DNA from: Melitaea cinxia
Lineage: Eukaryota; Arthropoda; Insecta; Lepidoptera; Nymphalidae
Assembly: GCF_905220565.1 (NCBI RefSeq)
Contig: NC_059419.1
Span: 10,804,670 to 10,868,669, forward strand
DNA: 64,000 bases
Direction of reading: 5' to 3'
Below the pieces are notes generated by a model that ran no database searches, had not been told where the DNA came from, and saw only the letters and a program-made list of their open reading frames with translations. Within the stretch, counting starts at the first letter, position 1. The number at the start of each line of letters is the position of its first letter. Of this stretch, positions 55,601-60,254 are shown one piece after another. The translations under genes and the position numbers were made by a program.

Positions 55601-58600
55601 AGGTTTCTTATTCAATTTTGATATAAGTATTAATACAAAAGAGTAATGATATTACAACAAACCTTAGCGCAAGCTAGGAGTCCTTGTGTAGTATCAGCAC
55701 ATTTCGCTCCCGCAGCATCCACATTCTCTGAACGAGGATCGTTGCATTCTAGATCATTCAATTCATTTGCTTCTTTTAGAAGTAGAGAAACTTTCTCCCC
55801 AACAACTTTAGCTAGTGCCATAATCTAAAAGTTAATTATTTTTATTATTTTTATTTTTTTTTATTTTATTTAATTATAATTTAAAATAGAAGGTTTTCAA
55901 AAATCTATGTAGAATATACTCGTTATATAATTTGTGAAAGTATAAAAACGGTATTATTACGTTATTATTCGGGTTTGAATCGTCATTGCTCGGCTTTTCG
56001 CGATCCGATCGTTGGAAGGTGAAAATGAGTTTATTAGCAACATCGCCGTACGAGTTGCCTTCATCGTACATTTTCTGTGGAAATAATTGTATTATTTTAA
56101 ATAGCGTTAGTGAATAAATTACATACATGACTTCGTAAAGGTTTAAGGTTTTTAACCAGTGATTCCAGTTCCAGCAGTTAGTTTATGTTTAGAAGAATTG
56201 TCTGATAGTAAATAATGAAAAATAATCTAATAAGGAATGAAGAATTGGCCATATTAGTGTCAGTTTATGGTCTGGGTGTTTTTGATAGTTTATTTCTCAA
56301 CCTCCGACATAGGATTATCATCCTACTAAGGCCAAGAATAACAAGTAACTGAGATTATTAGCATTGATGCATTAGTTACTTACATTAACATCATTGGATC
56401 CAGTAAGCATGCACATATTTCTGGCACCATCTAGAAGCTGTATTACTTGATGTCTAAGTTTTTTATTGACGTTTTCATCTCCGGTACATATGAGAGGTTT
56501 TGCATCTGTAATTAAATTAAAAGCTGGAAACTTCTGCGCATAAAACATTAAATGTTTCAAGATTGTAGTTGGATTTATTTGGCTAAAGAAACTAGATACA
56601 TCCTTTTTTGTGTTGAAATATGGAAATATTTTCTGTTTTCAAGCAGTATCGTATTCCTGTTGGTGAGTAAGGTGACCAGAGCTCCTGGGGGGATTGGGTC
56701 GGCAACGCGCTTGCGATGCGTCTGGTATTGCACGCGTCTAAAAGCTACGGTAATCGCTTAACATCAAGTGAACCGTACGCTTGTTTGCCGACCTAGTTAT
56801 ATTAAAAAATAATCTTACACATACATAACATTACATAACATTAACAATTTTGAAAAAAAATACCTATAATAATAAAATTATATACCTTTTATGAAATCCG
56901 GCATTAGTTCATTGATTGTCTTCATTGAATTCACGGCCATCTCGTAATCAATATTATTCGGATCTGAAATAATAATTTTATTTACAATAAATTCTAGTAT
57001 TTTACTTTTATTTTAGGCGATATAATAGTTTTATCCTTACCAGCATGAGCATTAAGCAGCAGTGCTATCGCTGCATTCAGTTTTCCTATTCTATCAATTG
57101 TTTTACATTCGAGCTTTCTCAGTTCTTCATCACTTAGAGGTGGCTTGTTGTAATCCTAAAACAGCAATTTTTTGTTAATGTTCATTTATTTAATTAACAT
57201 CCACAGGCTCTAAAATGACCATGCCTTTTATTAAACATCATGAATTATAATTACGCCTATCCTACAGACGGTTTATTTTTTAAGACGATTGACAATCCTG
57301 TGACTGCCTGAAACCTGGACGTGGTCCAACGCTGATGGAAATTTTCTGTTACAATATCTTTAACTGTACATTTTATTAATTTTTTTCTACTGTACATTTT
57401 CACTTTTTTTCGTATAGCCTAAACAGAATGAGGGTATATTGTTACTTTACGCTTTTTAACATATTTTAAAGTAAACTTATTCAAATATTAAATGTTATTC
57501 GTTACATATTAAGTTATAATTTCGCATTGGTAGGTTTATGTTATCAATTGACTAAAGTCGTTCTTACATGCTCAAGAAATGTATCATGCATAATGAGTCT
57601 ATTAAGTAGTATGTTTATTTAAACAAAATCAAATTTAATAATTGTGTTTGCAGGCAAACGAAAAAAACCGACTTCAATTATATCGACAAGTAAAATACAA
57701 CGTAGGTAGGCGAAAAAATAGTCAAATAAATACGCATTATCAAAGATTACTCCAAAAGTCCATCAGCTTTCGATTAAATTAAAAATCATCAAAATCGGTA
57801 CATAAAAAAATATTCGGTCGAAGTGAGTAACCTCCTCCTTTTTGTGAAGTCGGTTAAAAATAAAGGAAGAGCAGGATCATGATATATTACATATATAGAA
57901 TACACCATTTGAAGGAAAGCAGTTAGGAGTCGAACAATCGGTATCTAATGTATGTAAACATATTGGAAGTACACAGATGCCAAGCTCCTTAGGGACTGTT
58001 TGAATATTAATTAGCTTTTGTCAAATATTAGTTGTTTAATTATCATAAATAATATATCTAGCTTTATCGTTATATCTGTTACTAAATTATTTAACTCACC
58101 TCATCCACTTCAGCTTTAGCATTTTCAACAGCCTGACAAGCGTTCTCTGTAGCTGTTATGAAGGAAGCGCGACGGAGGGAGGCTTCGGTCTTCTCGTCCA
58201 AGATGAAACTGTTTCGGGAACGCTTAAAAAAGTAACTTATAATTTAACTAGGTTGTTTAATATTACTAATAAATAATAAGTGATTTATATATTTTTAAAT
58301 TAATAAATGCAGATTCTTGTGCGTTTGCCGCGTCTTGGCAAACGCAGTGTGAGACGTCCTCCGGCCCGTTGGACCGACGATCTACGTAAGATTGCCGGTG
58401 TAGGCTGGATGAGGATTGTGGAAAACCGGGATGTCTGGCGCGAACTTGGGGAGGCCTCTGTCCAGCAGTGGATTGCCATAGGCTGAAGTGATTCTTTGTA
58501 TATTAAGTAATGTAGTGAAGATAAGTAAGAGTTAATTCCTCATGATATCAGCAAAATCATCCGGAAATTTTTTGCAATACTGAAAGCTGATTACAAATAA

Positions 58601-59196
58601 ATTGGTTTATTATACGTGAAGATTTGTTAATTTATTACTTAAAACGAGTGAATTTTATGATATGATGTAAATACTAGTATATTTAATGAAATATTATTTT
58701 GTATTGTAAAGATTTACTAAGGCTGGGCAGAGCAGGAAAGGTATAGTACCTCGACCTTACAGAAGATCACATCTAAACAATACTGCTTTCAAGCAGTGTT
58801 GTGTTGCTATTGGTGAGTAAGGTGACCAGAGCTTCTAGGGGGAGTGGGGGATAGGGTCGGCCACGCGTTTGCGATGTTTCTGGTGTTGCAGGCGTCTATA
58901 AGCTACGGTAATCGCTTACCATCAAGGCTACCATCACCACCAGAAAAAAAGTGTGTGTTTATAGATACTATAGCTCACGAGTGCCGTTCTTTTCCTCTGT
59001 CTGTAATTCGTTATAGTTTTATTGTGTGTCTTTTGAATGTTTATTATGGTAGTATCCTAATTTATTATAAGTAATAATTTTTACTTACCCTGAGTAAATG
59101 GCTGCGTCTTTTAGTCTTCGGATCCAAGGAGAAGAACATCTGAGTGGAGAGATCTGCAATTTTTTTCGCAGAATCTTGGGCCGTCATCAAATTGTC
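11073..59196 (-). CDS. Giant vinculin/talin-superfamily protein (79 exons read; 5' end open)
   Basis: This is one gene read on the minus strand from 59196 down to the TGA at 11075-11073. I placed 79 exons by AG/GT borders. Their phases all agree and the lengths total 9,603 nt, giving about 3,200 residues without a stop. Layout in residues of the visible part: 1-36 partial unit; 37-1841 six tandem units of about 300 aa; 1842-2700 divergent helical bundles, the second half talin-rod-like; 2701-3200 vinculin D3/D4 and tail. Nearly all of it looks alpha-helical, with no signal peptide or membrane segment in the part read, so the product should be cytoplasmic and cytoskeletal. The tail places it in the vinculin family (actin and phosphoinositide binding, focal adhesion or muscle attachment). 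The first visible exon may start at an internal Met (ATG at 59187) or be an internal exon. Splitting into two genes is possible, but phase continuity argues against it. Sub-regions are described separately. Confidence 0.85.
11655..11990 (+). repeat. tRNA-derived SINE
   Basis: It starts with a tRNA-like head: an A-box-like GCGCAACGGTTACAGCCATG and a B-box-like GGTTGCGGGTTCGATCCCCG. A conserved body follows (GGGTCTCCCCACCGTGCCTC, CTGATAGCGATCGTTACTCA), ending near ATTAAAGGCTGAAGCG. Other copies or pieces: 8060-8275, 17770-18085, 34205-34330 and 48310-48620 (minus); 22860-23060, 31205-31500, 36000-36120 and 59445-59645 (plus). Confidence 0.8.
14468..22272 (-). CDS. Vinculin D3/D4-like exons of the giant gene
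   Basis: Exons 22235-22272, 21599-21701, 20910-21019, 20162-20289, 17573-17712, 17413-17478, 17172-17283, 16767-16845, 15754-15907 and 14468-14554 give about 340 residues. Recognisable vinculin landmarks, in order: ESALSWLRRPASKDNV (compare the vinculin QAQxWLxxP repeat opening); GVVTRVVEDFLD, found at the D3/D4 boundary of insect vinculin; KKTARFVADTG; VELLAPSLVKA (vinculin E-LTPQ); and SRIRELCDKAVDPIEF. The second half of D4 (16767-15907) is poorly conserved. The exon 14468-14554 replaces the proline-rich linker before the tail. It contains only KQPEPDQPIF and lacks the FPPPP-type motif that recruits VASP and Arp2/3 in vertebrates. A SINE, an R1-like fragment and an RTE-like fragment lie in the introns. 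Confidence 0.85.
14712..15175 (+). mobile_element. Decayed non-LTR retrotransposon fragment (RTE-type RT end)
   Basis: A plus-strand reading with stops gives VMYGSKCSATKVMDERMHAT, then a basic TRKDRIRNEYIRGSLKVAPV stretch and RLACYRHVMRRDERY, ending GPKDDEMMNG. This is the usual C-terminal tail of RTE-like reverse transcriptases. Truncated at its 5' end, as is typical. Confidence 0.7.
15480..15712 (+). repeat. Dispersed repeat pair with 29090-29275
   Basis: Shares GTCGTACCAACTCA, GGGCTCATGCACAAC, TTTGCTGAAGAT and TACGATTCTATAAAG blocks with 29090-29275. It lies within the giant gene's intron. No coding assigned, though an open frame passes through. Confidence 0.7.
16000..16700 (+). mobile_element. 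Decayed Jockey/R1-like retrotransposon 3' fragment
   Basis: Broken frames show AVRATRGYRMV, then FRLTQVLTRHGCFGKYLHQV and a Cys/His remnant (CRERMARHTLEDYATWGG), as in the C-terminal RNase H/zinc-knuckle region of Jockey/R1-type ORF2. It lies within an intron of the giant gene, antisense to it. Confidence 0.7.
17770..18085 (-). repeat. tRNA-derived SINE, minus-strand copy
   Basis: Near full-length reverse copy of the 11655-11990 element, ending in the B-box region with a degenerate A box. It lies about 60 bases upstream of the 17573-17712 exon of the giant gene. Being on the gene's own strand, it is transcribed in sense with the pre-mRNA. Confidence 0.75.
18698..18752 (-). pseudogene. tRNA-Arg(CCT) pseudogene cut by a repeat
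   Basis: Matches the 3' three-quarters of the intact tRNA-Arg(CCT) genes at 29504 and 39692, including the anticodon loop CTCCTAA, then stops dead at 18752. There the 18753-19080 repeat begins. The 5' acceptor strand and most of the D arm are missing. Confidence 0.85.
18753..19080 (+). repeat. Dispersed repeat, copy 2, inserted in a tRNA gene
   Basis: Close copy of 7283-7605. Its left end abuts the truncated tRNA at 18752. The rest of the tRNA does not reappear at the other end, so the event was an insertion with deletion, or recombination. Confidence 0.75.
19605..19900. repeat. Dispersed repeat (CTGAATGTGTTGCTAAGCGC family), copy 1
   Basis: Almost the same as 60705-60903, from TATAATATAAAAATGAGTCG to GCGATATGAAGTTCGCCGGG. 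Confidence 0.8.
20485..20780. repeat. Dispersed repeat (TCTTCGGCCTGTGTG family)
   Basis: Shares long blocks such as AGACGCTGCTGCCCGTCTTC and AGTCGCCTCTTACGAC with inverse copies at 24340-24620 and 44635-44975, and smaller pieces at 35820-35965 and 39345-39515. Likely the 3' end of a non-LTR element. No coding. Confidence 0.7.
21072..21270 (+). mobile_element. Non-LTR retrotransposon C-terminal fragment
   Basis: The plus strand reads KIQGKRSVGRRRISWQKNLS, then QWLGKSSRSLIRAAVSSL, the familiar end of an insect non-LTR reverse transcriptase ORF. It lies in the intron between the 20910-21019 and 21599-21701 exons and is antisense to the host gene. Confidence 0.65.
22669..27208 (-). CDS. Talin-rod-like exons of the giant gene
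   Basis: Exons 27116-27208, 26374-26448, 25837-25996, 25308-25420, 24630-24758, 23965-24135, 23413-23555, 23121-23249 and 22669-22717 give 354 residues. The order of motifs resembles a talin rod segment (R7/R8 neighbourhood): RRRLLEACNLLNDSLNNI, then a Cys-bearing helix DCNELMSSLQ, then SYPDCLAALQ, SNTAEYATQSAYL, KSGLVDVPFVKKLTDLINDT and a long coiled stretch at 23965-24135. In talin such bundles bind vinculin or actin. The exon at 25837 was placed using donor GTATAG because the nearer GTCATA donor would put the next exon out of frame. Identity to talin is low, so the exact counterpart is uncertain. It could instead be diverged vinculin D1/D2. Confidence 0.65.
22860..23060 (+). repeat. tRNA-derived SINE copy
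   Basis: A tRNA-like head (GTTCAAATCCTGC B box), then the diverged SINE body with GTTGTTATCATAGACGCCTG. It lies in the intron between the 23121-23249 and 22669-22717 exons. Confidence 0.6.
24340..24625. repeat. Dispersed repeat, inverse copy of 20485-20780
   Basis: Contains GTAAGAGGCGACTACGGGAT and ACGGGCAGCAGCGTCTTCGG, matching the complementary strand of 20485-20780. It lies immediately upstream of a 24630 splice donor, whose GT base pair it may partly supply. Confidence 0.65.
27475..27770 (+). repeat. Dispersed repeat (GTCGGCAACGCGCTTGCGAT family)
   Basis: Characteristic blocks GGGCACAGCAGGAA, AGTAAGGTGACCAGAGCTCC and GTTTGCCGAC. Other copies at 2395-2670, 29925-30050, 38225-38470, 40012-40125, 42450-42710, 56630-56810 and 58720-58930 (plus), and 10852-10945, 13803-14035 and 53090-53365 (minus). 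No coding. Confidence 0.7.
27912..27984 (-). repeat. tRNA-like mobile element core
   Basis: A diverged 73-base copy of the tRNA-like core at 10681-10753, flanked by TTTTTGATATGAT-type arms on each side. Confidence 0.6.
28627..36277 (-). CDS. Divergent helical-bundle exons of the giant gene
   Basis: Twelve exons: 36201-36277, 35484-35624, 35053-35178, 34012-34131, 33371-33460, 33174-33293, 32656-32774, 31554-31686, 31010-31161, 30294-30423, 29284-29426 and 28627-28789. They give about 505 residues that stay in frame with both neighbours. The translation is rich in K, E, L and A with heptad-like spacing (for example TSAVDDLQKSTKEIKDKSKK, SLRNLEDTERKIQMI), as expected for rod bundles. I cannot match it to a named vinculin or talin domain. 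The first exon (77 nt) sits where a unit A exon would begin, so this may be a seventh unit that has lost recognisable similarity. Two tRNA genes and several mobile elements lie in its introns or next to them. Confidence 0.7.
29504..29575 (-). tRNA. tRNA-Arg (anticodon CCT)
   Basis: 72 bases fold perfectly: acceptor GCCCCTG/CAGGGGT (G-U at the end), D stem GCCT/AGGC, anticodon stem TCGGC/GCCGG with loop CTCCTAA (anticodon CCT), T arm GTGGG TTCGAGT CCCAT. No intron. It lies inside an intron of the giant gene, on the same strand, between the 29284-29426 and 30294-30423 exons. The sequence is identical to the copy at 39692-39763. Confidence 0.96.
30820..31000. repeat. Dispersed repeat, inverse copy of 2095-2345
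   Basis: Shares GACAGACTTCGTTCTGTC-type end, AAAAGTTAATAGTA and TTTTCGAGTTATGCGCATAG with the complement of 2095-2345. Confidence 0.65.
31205..31500 (+). repeat. Diverged tRNA-derived SINE copy
   Basis: A weak tRNA-like head (GATTCGATTACGG), the CTCGGTTGTTCCCTACTATG body on the plus strand and a CCTTCTCCTACCC tail, all recognisable as the SINE at 11655-11990 but more decayed. It lies in an intron of the divergent middle region. Confidence 0.5.
32290..32520 (+). mobile_element. Non-LTR retrotransposon C-terminal fragment (RPPARW family)
   Basis: A decayed reading of the RTE-like ending (DLRKIGGVGWMRIAENRDVW) followed by AGCAGTGGATTACTACGACT. Also at 58320-58490 (plus) and 46395-46605 (minus). 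Confidence 0.65.
34472..34544 (-). repeat. tRNA-like mobile element core
   Basis: Near-identical to the 10681-10753 core. The upstream flank GTGTTACCCACACATTAGGA matches the outer arm of the 10481-10830 palindrome. Confidence 0.65.
34770..34842 (-). repeat. tRNA-like mobile element core, adjacent direct copy
   Basis: A second minus-strand copy 226 bases from the one at 34472-34544, with the same ACCCACACATTCAATGAATA-type flank, giving a local direct duplication. It keeps the whole cloverleaf with the C33 anticodon loop. Confidence 0.65.
36668..42192 (-). CDS. Tandem unit 6 of the giant gene
   Basis: Exons A-G: 42068-42192, 41726-41831, 40256-40333, 39539-39660, 38869-38961, 37772-37930 and 36668-36881, 299 residues. 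Landmarks: B has LAQLNEAVALLLQAMS; C has ISIISNLTPEI; D ends in the ICTSVE Cys motif; E has SSGKLRFIVSPRS, close to the vinculin D1 helix with GTSDLLLTF; F has NIDGDEGNDLNESGAKVADT; G begins ITAPSISDRNCQLAL and has VWRPLVQD. Moderately diverged from units 2-4. Introns are long and hold a microsatellite at 41960-42042, a tRNA-Arg gene and repeats. Confidence 0.85.
37300..37630 (+). repeat. Dispersed repeat (CTAGCTGTGCCCGCGACTTC family)
   Basis: Starts CTAGCTGTGCCCGCGACTTC and contains GATTAGCCGGAACAAACAGA. Similar copy at 6368-6660; inverse copy at about 31970-32250. Confidence 0.7.
38505..38740. repeat. Rearranged tRNA-like element
   Basis: The minus-strand core is broken after 38584. The missing half (TACATCGTTCCATAGCTTAA) reappears in the opposite orientation near 38691-38711. 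Between them lies the sequence normally found outside the core (GTTACGGGTTCTGTA). Confidence 0.55.
39692..39763 (-). tRNA. tRNA-Arg (anticodon CCT), second copy
   Basis: Same 72-base cloverleaf as 29504-29575, with A and B boxes intact. It lies about 30 bases upstream of the unit 6 D exon, near its acceptor (39660/39661), unusually close for a tRNA gene in an intron. Confidence 0.96.
41500..41690 (+). repeat. Dispersed repeat shared with 5095-5170 and 13690-13790
   Basis: Contains TTTTTTACGCACGCT, AGTAAGCTGGTGAATGC and GAGAGGGAGATAT. Each of the other two sites retains only one half. Confidence 0.6.
41960..42042. repeat. CA/CG-rich microsatellite
   Basis: Imperfect tandem CACA and CACG units (for example ACGCACGCACGCACTCACGC), about 25 bases from the left border of the 42068-42192 exon. 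Confidence 0.85.
42735..43160 (+). repeat. Dispersed repeat (CCGACTTCAATTA...AAGTCGG family)
   Basis: The longest copy of a family that starts near AAAAACCGACTTCAATTATA and ends with a CTCCTTTTTTGAA-like stretch. Others at 4205-4455, 6985-7260, 7815-7985, 39048-39235 and 57655-57865. Confidence 0.7.
43189..47476 (-). CDS. Tandem unit 5 of the giant gene
   Basis: Exons A-G: 47325-47476, 47044-47137, 46250-46327, 45189-45304, 44513-44605, 43927-44085 and 43189-43399, 301 residues. B has LANLNAAIANMLQA, D has the GNVDDKSWK and DICEKAD motifs, E has VINPRNNVKKE, F has GENLDNVGVKVVDS, G begins ITSPTINNVECQRAL. The G exon is one codon shorter than in the other units and lacks the second conserved cysteine. 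The A exon is longer (152 nt) and acidic. Confidence 0.85.
46395..46605 (-). mobile_element. Non-LTR retrotransposon C-terminal fragment
   Basis: Minus-strand copy of the RPPARWTDDLRKIAGVGWMR ending. It begins just upstream of the 46250-46327 exon's acceptor. Confidence 0.65.
47584..50136 (-). CDS. Tandem unit 4 of the giant gene
   Basis: Exons A-G: 50024-50136, 49817-49925, 49373-49450, 49137-49258, 48646-48738, 47912-48070 and 47584-47797, 296 residues. Very like units 2 and 3: B has KLAQLNAAIASLAQAT; C has AGAAVKNICQLTP; D has GNVDGNSWKEIT and EATREICGS; E has SSGKLTFIINPRRN; F has LAKKIGGEDGSKLDDAG; G begins ITAPSIEDKHCQSAL and has IWRPIVEKPEHR. Confidence 0.88.
48310..48620 (-). repeat. 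Decayed tRNA-derived SINE pieces
   Basis: Two partial minus-strand copies sit back to back. One carries the GCTTAACGTGCTCTCCGTGG body, and the second only the TGCTGGGCATAGGCCTCTTT tail. They lie in an intron between E and F exons of unit 4. Confidence 0.65.
48792..48864 (-). repeat. tRNA-like mobile element core
   Basis: A diverged copy; its right flank to about 49050 closely matches 34600-34730 (GTGAGTTCTTTACAGA, GACAGGAGACGACACCATGC). That shows the mobile unit extends well beyond the tRNA-like core. Confidence 0.6.
50456..52411 (-). CDS. Tandem unit 3 of the giant gene
   Basis: Exons A-G: 52299-52411, 52092-52200, 51608-51685, 51355-51473, 51178-51270, 50824-50982 and 50456-50669, 295 residues. 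B has RLAQLNAAIASLAQATS, C has AGAAVKNICQLTPTIIN, D has GNVDENAWKEIT, E has SSGKLTFIISPRRNVKK, F has GGEEGSKLDDVGVKAVDAAQ, G begins ITAPSIEDERCQSTLL and has TWKPIIEKPEYR. It is the most compact unit (about 2 kb genomic), with short introns almost free of recognisable repeats. The prototype used here to define the repeat. Confidence 0.9.
52754..55000 (-). CDS. Tandem unit 2 of the giant gene
   Basis: Exons A-G: 54858-55000, 54648-54753, 54350-54427, 53883-54004, 53718-53810, 53446-53604 and 52754-52967, 305 residues. Nearly every motif of units 3 and 4 is kept: RLAQLNAAIASLIQATS in B, ISQLTPTIIN in C, GNVDENAWQEIA in D, SRKLTFKISPRRN in E, GGEEGSKLDNAGVKAVDAAQ in F and ITAPSIEDTRCQSALLS in G. 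The A exon carries an acidic extension before the common RLKFVMSSRAAKNGL helix. Confidence 0.88.
55156..58222 (-). CDS. Tandem unit 1 of the giant gene
   Basis: Exons A-G: 58100-58222, 57041-57155, 56886-56963, 56384-56505, 55961-56074, 55663-55824 and 55156-55369, 309 residues. The most diverged of the six. B keeps GKLNAAIALLL, C keeps MKTINELMPDFI (compare vinculin MNTVKELLPVLI), D keeps NMCMLTG. E is 114 nt and lost the PRRN motif (it reads KLIFTFQRSDREK). F has MALAKVVGEKVSLLL. G starts LAAQSIHEPHCQSALTAA but lacks the second Cys. Acceptor AAG before 58222 was chosen because it alone keeps phase 0 with the exon upstream. Confidence 0.82.
58320..58490 (+). mobile_element. Non-LTR retrotransposon C-terminal fragment
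   Basis: The least decayed copy: the frame RPPARWTDDLRKIAGVGWMR continues to ENRDVWRELG and WIAIG with almost no breaks, suggesting recent insertion. Confidence 0.7.
59089..59196 (-). CDS. Most 5' readable exon of the giant gene (E-like half unit)
   Basis: 108 nt, 36 codons, donor GTAAGT at 59088. The sequence AQDSAKKIADLSTQMFFSL then DPKTKRR resembles the E exons of the tandem units, yet it is followed directly by an A exon, so F and G are missing between them. The acceptor (AATCAG) has a weak pyrimidine tract. The frame stays open a little upstream, so it could also be a first coding exon starting at the Met codon at 59187. Confidence 0.65.
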
Positions 59197-59444
59197 CTGA
59201 TTACCCTTTGAATAGTACGAAAATTTTCATTTTAAATCATAGGATTCAAATGCATTATTTTCGATTTTTAATAAGAATAATGATTGAAGACAGGAATAAA
59301 ACTGCATTTGTATATCTTTCTATGCCTAGCATATTGTTTTTGTTTCTTAGAGTTTGATGAAAAATCCTTCAATTAGCATAAAATATTTTTTTTTGAATAT
59401 ATCTCATCTTGACGACGAGCGATTACTAGTTCTTGTGCTATCTT

Positions 59445-59645
59445 TAGCAATTCAATCCTCGCACATGACAAACATTTGTATCGGCCATATTTATATCTGT
59501 CGTGGTCTAGGCGTTTGTGCTCGTATATTGTGTGTGTTTCCGGACCACCGATACAGGAGTAAAGCCTAGTGGGAGCCGTTGAGTGTGAAGACTATTGTAA
59601 CGTTGTGCTGGAACGTTACTCTAATAAATAAGATCTTGTAGTAAA
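59445..59645 (+). repeat. SINE-related fragment
   Basis: It starts with CAATCCTCGCACATGACAAA followed by CATTTGTAT-type sequence and GTCGTGGTCTAGGCGTTTGT, as in the middle of the SINE at 11655-11990, but ends in a different tail. Also similar to 36000-36120. Confidence 0.5.
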
Positions 59646-60254
59646 GGTTAAGTTTTTTTCACTTTATTTTTATCATGCTTCTACTTGTAGCGCCATCTAT
59701 CGGCATTCTTCAACAATTCGTGACTATTGGTGTTTCATATCGACACCTCCAGCGCATAAGGTCGTATACAGAATATGGCAAGTTTACAGTATGGGCATTT
59801 AAAGTTTACTTTTCTCACTACTCGAAAACGAAAAAGAAATTTAAATTTTAATCAAGCTTATAATTAATAGTGCCATAAGTCATCTTTAAACAAACACTAT
59901 TTATAGGAAATGAATTGTAATTTAATGAAAAAATACGGAAATTACATACTTATGACTTTATGCGTAGGTATGCAAGTGTTATATTATTATGTTACGACGA
60001 GTTACAGCGATATGCGTGGAGTAAAGTTTCCTTGCCTTCAAGTTACGCCGGGTTGCTACTTTATGCGTGGTAAGAAATTTACATACCGTCAAGTTGCAAA
60101 TTGTTACGACGTAATTTTTTGTAGACAAACAATCAAAACTTTGATCACCATAAACGGCAGATGAAAAAATTTGACATACTTATAAAAAAATAAGATTAGT
60201 AGCAATAAAAACACATTTTTTTCAAATCAACTTTATTATAATTTAGTTTGTTAT

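Noticed and set aside
36668..58222. The six units as separate tandem genes
   Set aside because: No start codons, stops or promoters between units. Phases carry through from G to the next A exon each time.
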